Positions 57,555 to 64,000 of a DNA stretch of 64,000 bases are shown in pieces; position 1 is the stretch's first letter; each line of letters starts with the position of its first letter. Position numbers and translations under genes: made by a program. The DNA lies in NCBI RefSeq assembly GCF_000321225.1, contig NW_004450660.1, positions 1,705,509-1,769,508 on the forward strand, given 5' to 3'. The DNA is from Odobenus rosmarus divergens (taxonomy: Eukaryota > Chordata > Mammalia > Carnivora > Odobenidae). Under the pieces are notes generated by a model that had not been told where the DNA came from, ran no database searches, and saw nothing but the letters and a program-made list of their open reading frames with translations.

Positions 57555-57950
57555 ATGTTTAATTTAAATTATATGGCAGACACTGGCTGGTTGCTGACTA
57601 AACTTGTTTCCTCTCCTTTCTGAGCACACAGCTAAATTCTATTTCGCAGTCTCCCTTACAGTCAGCCCAAAAGAATGTGGGTGGAAGCAATGGCCATCTC
57701 TACCAAGCTCTATCCTCCACTCCCTCCCTTTCCTCCCTTCTCTGCCAGCCCAATGCGGAGGATCCAGGATGACCCCAGAGTCCCAGAAGATGGCATAACC
57801 TCCAGATGTAAGGACTCCAAACGCCCTCGTGGAGGAGACCCTCCCTCCCCATTCCTCCACCTCAGAGAGCCTTGCATTGGACTGTAAGAGCAAGAAATAA
57901 ACCTTTTTAAAAACCCTTGAAATATTGGGGTTTTTACAACATTTAGCTGA
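57555..57950 (+). mobile_element. Ancient LTR-like repeat
   Basis: The order 'ggttgctgactaaacttgtt', 'cctcccttctctgccagccc', 'aatgcggaggatccaggatg', 'gcattggactgtaagagcaa', 'gaaataaacctttttaaaaa', 'ttggggtttttacaacattt' recalls a mammalian LTR-type repeat with an AATAAA near its end. I am sure it is a repeat, not of its family. Overlapping frames on both strands are artefacts. Confidence 0.6.
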
Positions 57951-58629
57951 TCTTGATTAACATAGTTTAAGAATTTCTCCATTATGTGTCAATAGCCCAA
58001 TTGGATCTTTAAGCAGTGAAACCTCAAAAATGAAACTTTTTTCATGCTGAAGAGGTACATGAAGAAATAATGCTAATATTTTAAGTCCACTTTGGTTTTT
58101 TGAGATCACAAATGGGAGTATGTTTTTATAACAAAACTGCTTCCATTAAGAAGCTTTACTGGTAGACATAATAAGCCTTCTCTCTGGATAAAATGCTCTT
58201 ACAGCGAAGACAGGGGGAGTTAGAGATGACTGCATTCCGCAACCATATCCTCAAGCCCTTTTCTTCTTCAGGTTATCTTTCACATTTTTGGCTGACCTAA
58301 AATCCTATCACTTCTTGAATAGCCTGAATAGCCATGTGTTGAGTAGAAATTACAGTGCTTCCTCCCTCTCTCTCTTACATTTAGTTTTTCTGTCTCCACC
58401 TACATAACTCCTATTTTTAGCATTCACCCCAGAGAGAAATACTAATGCATTAGAATGTTTTAACTATTCCTATTTAAAATCATTTCTTCTTTTGGAAGCT
58501 TGAGCAATTTCTAAATCAGTAAAGAATGCACAGATAGCAAACAGGGAAAATATTGCAGAATGCAGTTTTATGACCCCTCTGCTTCATTCTCAGGATGAAG
58601 AATTCCATTCTCAACAACCCATTGGAGCA
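57951..58629. other. Unassigned sequence
   Basis: Nothing recognised; AT-rich. Confidence 0.45.
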
Positions 58630-58642
58630 TAGTAAAATTTTT

Positions 58643-58864
58643 TTTTTAACATACTTTTTTTTCTTTTTTTTTTTAAAGAATTTATTTATTTGTTTGACAG
58701 AGAGAGACACAGCGAGAGAGGGAACACAAGCAGGGGGAGCAGGAGAGGGAGAAGCAGGCTTCCTGCGGAGCAGGGAGCCCGATGCGGGGCTCAATCCCAG
58801 GACCCCGGGATCACGACCTGAGCCGAAGGCAGACGCTTAACGACTGAGCCACCCAGGCGCCCTG
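58643..58864 (-). mobile_element. CAN-SINE, young, antisense, long poly(A)
   Basis: The reversed tail is unusually long and interrupted (T runs 58638-58674). The body reads 'gagagggaacacaagcaggg' and the end 'gagccacccaggcgccc'. Target duplicates 'tagtaaaattttt' at 58630-58642 and 58865-58877. Confidence 0.95.
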
Positions 58865-58919
58865 TAGTAAAATTTTTAAAAATAGCAAAGTAGCCTTTGT
58901 AATGATGATAGACATTTTC

Positions 58920-59147
58920 TTTTTTGTTTAATTAATTCATTTATTTGAGAGAGAGAGGGAGAGCACCAGGAGCCGGTACAAGCAAAGGGAGGGCCAGAGG
59001 GAGAGAGAGAATCTCAAGCAGACTCCCTGCTGAGCAGCGAGCCCAAGGAGCCCAACATGGAGCTCCATTTCAGGACCCTGAGATCATGACCTGAGCCGAA
59101 ATCAAGAGTCAGACGCTCAACCAACTGAGCCACCCAGGTGCCTCAAC
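58920..59147 (-). mobile_element. CAN-SINE, older long form, antisense
   Basis: Same orientation, about 55 bp after the previous SINE. It has the older spacer 'gccgaaatcaagagtcagac' and a longer body (about 228 bp). Perfect 13-bp target duplicates 'gatagacattttc' at 58907-58919 and 59148-59160, despite the older subfamily form. Confidence 0.95.
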
Positions 59148-59160
59148 GATAGACATTTTC

Positions 59161-59540
59161 AAATGAATTAGTGCACTGGACATATACATATATATCTAAA
59201 TAAAATACTTGCAGAATCAGAAAGTAAAGTTTAAAACTCAGTAGTGATATAGCCTGTGATTAGATTGGGCACCAAATGGGATATTAAGAGAGCAGTATAG
59301 AGTAGTAATAATCTTCTTATAATCACCATAAGTCAGACCCTTGGTAGAATGCCACATCCAATTGTGGTTCATAGTGCAGAAGAAAATGCAGTACTTGCTG
59401 AAAATTTAGAGGAGGATCACAAATCTGATTAAGAGAATGATAACAAGATATACCCAGAGAAAGAAAACTTAAGCCACAGTTTCTAAGTATATGAAGGGCT
59501 TTCCTTCCTTTCTTTGGAGAGGGGGAGAAACATACAAGAA
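59161..59540. other. Unassigned sequence
   Basis: AT-rich; nothing recognised before the L1. Confidence 0.45.
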
Positions 59541-59544
59541 AAAA

Positions 59545-60504
59545 TGGACACAGAAGGTACACAGATGGCCAGTAGACATCAGAAAGGATGCTTATTACCA
59601 TCACTAATCATCAGAGAAATGCAAATCAAAACCACAGTGAGACATCACCTCACACCCATCAGAATGGCTAAAATCAAAAAGACAAGAAATAATAAGTGTT
59701 GGTGAGGATGTAGAGATGAAGGAACCCTCATATGCTGTTGGTGGGAATGTAAATTGATACAGCCACTATGGAAGACAGTATGGAGGTTCCTAAAAAAAGG
59801 AAAAAAAAATACCATATGATCCAATAATTTCACTATGAGGTATTTACTCAAAAAAACCAAAAACACTAAATCAAAAAGATACATGCACCCTTACATTTAT
59901 TACAGCATTATTTATATAGTCAAGATATGGAAGCAACCTAAGTTTCTATCAGTAGACAAAGGGACAAGGAAAATATGGTGTATATACACACACACACACA
60001 CACACACATAGTAGAATATGACACAGCCAGAAAAAAAGGATGAAACCTTGTTATTTGTAACAGTATGGATGGACCTAGTGGGTATTATGCTAAGTGAAAT
60101 AAGTCAGACAGAGAAAGACAAATACTTTTGTCTTCACTTTTATGTGGAATCTAAAAAACAAAAGAAATGAATAAATAATCAAAAAGCAGAATCAGACCTA
60201 TAAATACAGAGAACAAATTGATGATTGTTAGAGGGAAAGGGGGTTGAAGGATGGGCGAAATGGGTGAAATGGAGTGGAAGATACAGGCTTCTGGTTATAG
60301 AATGAGTAAGTCATGGGTATAAAAGGCACAGCATAGGGAATATAGTCAATGATATTGTAATACTGTTGTATGGTGTCAGATGATAGCTATGCTTTTGGTA
60401 AGTACAGCTTAACATATGGAGAAATTGAATCACTATGTTGTACACCTGAAACCAATGTAACATTGTGTGTCAACTATACTCAAATAAAAAAAATTAAAAA
60501 AAAA
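59545..60504 (+). mobile_element. Carnivore L1 3' end (ORF2 tail, 3' UTR, poly(A))
   Basis: The plus strand encodes the ORF2p C-terminal tail around '[20 protein letters not shown]' and '[13 protein letters not shown]', then broken frames, then 3' UTR text 'tcagacagagaaagacaaat', 'tgatggattgttagagggaa'-like wording, 'cactatgttgtacacctgaa', and an A-rich tail. A (CA)n run at 59987-60008 lies inside. Strongly 5'-truncated and inactive. Confidence 0.92.
59987..60008. repeat. (CA)n microsatellite in L1
   Basis: About 11 CA units at the 'atatggtgtatatacacaca' point where L1 often carries a TA/CA run. Confidence 0.9.
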
Positions 60505-60632
60505 ATTTTTAAGTAGGCTCCACCCCCAATGTGGAGCCCAACGTAGGGCTTAATCTAACAACCCTAAGATCAAGTCCTGAGCTGAGATCAAGAGTTGGAC
60601 ACTTAACCAACTGAGCCACCCAGGTGCCCCCA
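60505..60632 (-). mobile_element. CAN-SINE, old short form, in the L1 poly(A) tail
   Basis: 'aagtaggctccacccccaat', 'gtggagcccaacgtagggct', 'tcctgagctgagatcaagag', 'actgagccacccaggtgccc' is the reverse of an older CAN-SINE lacking the CT-rich region. It is bordered on both sides by A-rich sequence with 'attaaaaaaaaa' words, as expected if it landed in the L1 tail and duplicated part of it. Confidence 0.92.
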
Positions 60633-61055
60633 ATAAGAATTAAAAAAAAAAAAAAAGAAAAGAAAGAAAAAAAGAAAAATGGACTCAATTTCCACTTTTT
60701 GGAGACTTGAGTTAGACAGTGGGCCAGACAGTGTTGGGGGAGCATTCCTGTAGCATTCTTGCCCACATCTGAAGAGTATATCTCTACTAGTGTTACTGTA
60801 CTGTTCTCTGCTCCTCATGCTGCCCACTGCCTAATTTAGATTACTGTCTGTTTCTTTTAGGGATATGCCCCTCTCCCAAATTTGTAGGCATCATGAAAAG
60901 GGAGTTGCCTCCTCATCTCTTCAGTATTGACTCCGAGGTGGGCAGAACTGATAACCAAGACCTGGAAAAAATTAGTGATAATCAAAATATGACAAATATT
61001 TTGTGATTCTGTTCTATTCTTTATTTTGTTTATCATCCCAGTGGATACCCAGCAT
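60633..61055. other. A-rich tract and unassigned sequence
   Basis: 60642-60680 is the rest of the A/G-rich tail; the remainder is not recognised. Confidence 0.5.
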
Positions 61056-61059
61056 GACC

Positions 61060-61225
61060 TTACAAAGTGGGGCTTCTAAATAAGCACTATCATCCTCATT
61101 TTACTGATGAGGAAATGGAAGTATGGAGAGGTTAAGTAATTTGACTTAAGTTATAGAGCGAGCAAAGGTAGAGCTGGGAGTTAAAACCAGGCAGTGTGGT
61201 TTTAAAATCATTTCATCTTAACTAT
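61060..61225 (-). mobile_element. MIR SINE, antisense
   Basis: 'agcactatcatcctcatttt', 'actgatgaggaaatggaagt', 'agaggttaagtaatttgact', 'gtagagctgggagttaaaac' follow reversed MIR. Confidence 0.9.
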
Positions 61226-62235
61226 GAGACCATATTGACAATGCTACATAATTATTGGGAATGGAAAGCATCAACCATCACTGCATTTTAAGTCACTTGT
61301 GAACTAGGCTCATCTCTGCAAGCCAACCTTGAATAAGAGATCTGTATGAGATATAGGTGGCTGAATCATGAAAAAATTCGGTTTTTAAGGCATTGTTTGC
61401 CAGTCCTTGGACTGGGAAAAATATGAAGAAATGTCTGAGAAGATCCAGATCAGTTTCTGAATACTGGGAAATGAGCAGAGGATGACAAAGATCAGAGACA
61501 AAGCATGAGGCCAAACCAAAACTGAGTATCTTATACATAATTTTGGTACTATCAGGTTGACAAGCAAAGCTTTATAAGTCAGACAATTGTGGGTTTCATT
61601 ATTTCCTTGATTATTCTGCTTCTGGTTTTCATAGCTTTTAGAAGTCTTTTGCCAATTAAAAATAAGAAGTTTCATCAATTAACTGGCTTGTTTTGAGGCT
61701 AAGGGTTAGAGGACCCTAGATGATGCATGAGGTAAAAGCAATAACAAAAAGAAGAGGATTTTGGTTTTGCCCACACTTGAACTCTAGAGGGAAGAAAGAA
61801 AGAGTAGGTTCATAAGTGGTTATAGCAGAGGAGGTCAATGTGGAAGAATCCCAAGGGGTGGGAGACACTCAAGTCAGGGACTACTTGAGTCAGAAATCAT
61901 TCCATGAAAGACTTTCCCTTGGAGTGGCGCTCATGCGTACCAATCTTGGAGGACATTGAGTTTCATAGAGGAAGTTGTTTCCTTTTACCTTCACACATAC
62001 TCAGCTTTTCATCAGAACTGAATATGTCACAAAAGCTGTGGAATGAAGATCATCTCCTTTCCCTGTACAAACCCAGCAAGGAAATAGGTCCTTTCAAGAA
62101 GAGACTTCCTTAAAAGTCAGGATCAAGAAGGAGGAGGCCCAAAGTTTAAGAAAAATGCCAGTCAGGTGGCAGGGCCCTAACAGTCCAAATTAACTTTAGA
62201 ATCAGGTGCTATCAGTCCACTAACATTGTCATTTT
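61226..62235. other. Unassigned sequence
   Basis: About 1 kb; no firm repeat or gene. Minus-strand frames 61293-61678 show no domain. Confidence 0.45.
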
Positions 62236-62237
62236 TC

Positions 62238-62352
62238 AAGATTGTCAACTTAGGTCTTTTGTATTTCCATACAGATTTTAGAATCAGGTTGTCAGTTTTT
62301 ATATACCAAAAATGTCTGATGGATTTTAGTTGAGATTATGCTAAATCTATAG
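62238..62352 (-). mobile_element. L1 ORF2 fragment, antisense
   Basis: 'caagattgtcaacttaggtc', 'ttttgtatttccatacagat', 'ttagaatcaggttgtcagtt', 'gattatgctaaatctatagc' match antisense L1. Confidence 0.8.
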
Positions 62353-62357
62353 CTCAG

Positions 62358-62542
62358 GAGTTGGCAAACTTTTTCTCTAAAGGGTTAGATAGTAAATATT
62401 TTAGATTTGGTGGGGTGGGGGTGGGGAGGGCAAAAAAGCCATACAATAGATAAATGAATAGGCATGGCCATGTTCCAATAAAATTTTACTTACAAAAGCA
62501 GGCAGCGTTGGCCCATGGACCATAGTTTTTTGACCCGATAGC
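62358..62542 (+). mobile_element. Non-autonomous hAT-Charlie-type DNA transposon
   Basis: Start 'ggagttggcaaactttttct', then 'agggttagatagtaaatatt', 'ataaatgaataggcatggcc', 'atgttccaataaaattttac' and end near 'ggcccatggaccatagtttt' give an element with inverted ends (ttggcaaact ... agtttgcc-like). About 60 bp of the consensus middle is lost. The family is well known in mammals; I leave the exact name open. Confidence 0.75.
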
Positions 62543-63805
62543 AGAGGAAAAAATTTTCCTTCTACTTTCCTGGATTCTACATCTGTGGCCCTGAAAAGTA
62601 AACTGATAAAAGATAGATTAACAACAGAAAAATAAACAAATTTATTAACATGTGTGGTGCATATACATGTGGGAGGAACTCAGTGATGAAAAAATGGAAG
62701 GGGTGGTTAGAATGTGGGGTTTAGGTAGAATTTTAACAAAAGAAAATAAATTTTTAGAGAAGTGACAAAACAGGAAAAGGGGTTTAGGCATTTAGGGGTG
62801 ACAAACTGTGCTAAGGTAAATATACAGAGAAGGTAATGGATGATGAGGACTAGTTCGTAAGTTTTGTTTGTTTTAGACCGTCCGTGCCATCTCTCTCCAA
62901 GGATGAGGTGGTTCTCCTTCCTGGTAAGGAAGGGGGAGGAGGATACCTTCACAATGGGAATTTATGTTTTGCTTTAGGGGGAGGACAGAGAGCTCATCTT
63001 GTGTGCTTTTTCTTAATTGCCTTTAGCTCAAAATAATCGTTATGCCAGAGAGGCATATTTTGGAGTGGCATACTCTAAACCTCTTTTTTTCTCTGTTATA
63101 GGTCAACTGACATTGAACAATGTTAAGTTTTCCAATCCGTAAACATAGTATATCTCTCCTACTGAATTAGGTCTTCCGTATTTCAATTCAGCAATGTTTT
63201 GTTGTTTTCAGTGTACAAATATTGCACATTTTTGTCAAATATATGCACACTTCATGAATTTTTTTGTAAATGGATTCAAATTAACTTCATATCAATGAAG
63301 TTTCTTTCTGTAAAGTCTATTTTAGGGAATATGGGAATTTATAATTTATGCCTTATTGTCAAAAAGAATATTATTACTATTTTGTTTAGTAAGCGATGTT
63401 CAAATATGGAACTGGAATAAAATTTAAAATCATTATAAACCAATCTGCCCTTAAAAATCACACTAATTTTTCCCTCTTTGATTTAGTGCTTCTAAATAAA
63501 GACTTTAGAAAAGCAACTGAGGAACAGAAAATATAGAGTTAAAAGTGCAATGAATCTGTTCTCCACAAGTAAACACTTAGGGAATGTAAGAACTGCTGCA
63601 TATTTTATTTTGAACGGCTACTTAAAAAAAAAAAAAAGATTTACCGTCGTAGTTATATTTTGCTTGGAACAACCTTAAGATGAGTTTGTACGTATGTGCT
63701 TCTGGGTGGCCATGAAATTAGGTGTGGGATTAAGATGTTGCCACAAAAAATTCCCAAAGTAAAAAGCCATAAACAATGAAGAGTACTTTATGCTGTATGC
63801 ATATG
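62543..63805. other. Unassigned; 62585-63095 possibly repeat-derived
   Basis: Wording such as 'aacaaatttattaacatgtg' and 'gaatttatgttttgctttag' resembles an old LTR-type repeat in antisense, but I cannot confirm it. 63096-63805 is AT-rich and unrecognised, with an A15 run near 63625. No coding signal. Confidence 0.4.
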
Positions 63806-63807
63806 TA

Positions 63808-64000
63808 TGGTACAGCGGTAAAGAACGTGGGTTTGGACTCAGAGCCCTGGTTTCAGTCCTGACTCTGCTACTCTCACTCTCTGATATTTTGGCAAGTCAT
63901 TTAAGACTTCTAAGTTCCAGCTTGCTCATATATAAGATAAAAACAGTGTTATTACCTACTCCATGAAGTTGTGGTGAATAGTGAATGAGATAATGTGTGA
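63808..64000 (+). mobile_element. MIR SINE, reaches window edge
   Basis: Sense MIR from its 5' part: 'gtacagcggtaaagaacgtg', 'tcagtcctgactctgctact', 'tttggcaagtcatttaagac', 'gaatagtgaatgagataatg'. Cut by the right edge. Confidence 0.9.

Noticed and set aside
57639..57982. Four overlapping open frames near 57.7-57.9 kb
   Set aside because: They lie in an ancient LTR-like repeat, and overlapping frames on both strands point to composition, not coding.

Overview
The window is non-coding nuclear DNA of a mammal in the order Carnivora. The diagnostic signal is a set of tRNA-Lys-derived CAN-SINEs. The younger ones have a head reading GGGGCGCCTGGGTGGCTCAG, a CT-rich body and an AATAAATAAAATCTT tail. 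That form is typical of arctoid carnivores (bears, seals, weasels and relatives) and differs from the usual dog (SINEC_Cf) head. This is recognition by eye, so the family and species stay open. Mammal-wide fossils (MIR, L2, MER5A, MER20, MaLR LTRs, old L1M) and carnivore L1 3' ends agree with this.

I found no convincing protein-coding gene, exon chain or structural RNA gene. The longest open frame (185 codons, 31774-32331, minus) is a piece of L1 ORF2. Other open frames are short, have no recognisable domain, or lie in SINE and L1 sequence. The window is best read as intergenic, or as the inside of a long intron.

Layout. 1-5 kb: L1 and MaLR fragments, an old L1 (1895-3215), an L2 end and a TG microsatellite. 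5-13 kb: mostly unique AT-rich DNA with one MIR, an L1 3' end, a CA repeat and one CAN-SINE. 13-18 kb: two CAN-SINEs, a CpG-enriched unique block (14.86-15.06 kb), MIRs, DNA-transposon fossils and an L1 end. 18-23.4 kb: largely repeat-free, with a CpG-retaining block (21.84-22.0 kb). 23.4-27.4 kb: old L1 and a SINE. 28-36 kb: a young-looking L1 ORF2 piece and an old L1 holding two CAN-SINEs at almost the same target. 37-41.9 kb: the most complex part. An L1 is split by a 179-bp segment whose second copy lies at 40.44-40.62 kb, next to an LTR-like block with a poly(A) signal, a perfect hairpin and a G-rich tract; an L2 split by a SINE follows. 42.7-49.4 kb: two L1 3' ends in opposite orientation, MER5A, MER20, SINEs and a poly(A)-only insertion. 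49.4-64 kb: a complete MaLR LTR, a MIR inserted in another MIR, SINE pairs, an L1 3' half with a SINE in its tail, a hAT fossil and a terminal MIR.

The features form a record of layered retrotransposition, with a few unique blocks that could be regulatory. No novel multi-gene system is visible. The leads most worth checking are the duplicated 180-bp segment with a conserved short open frame (37981-38159 and 40441-40620), the composite block at 39.9-40.3 kb, and the CpG-retaining unique blocks at 14.9 and 21.9 kb.
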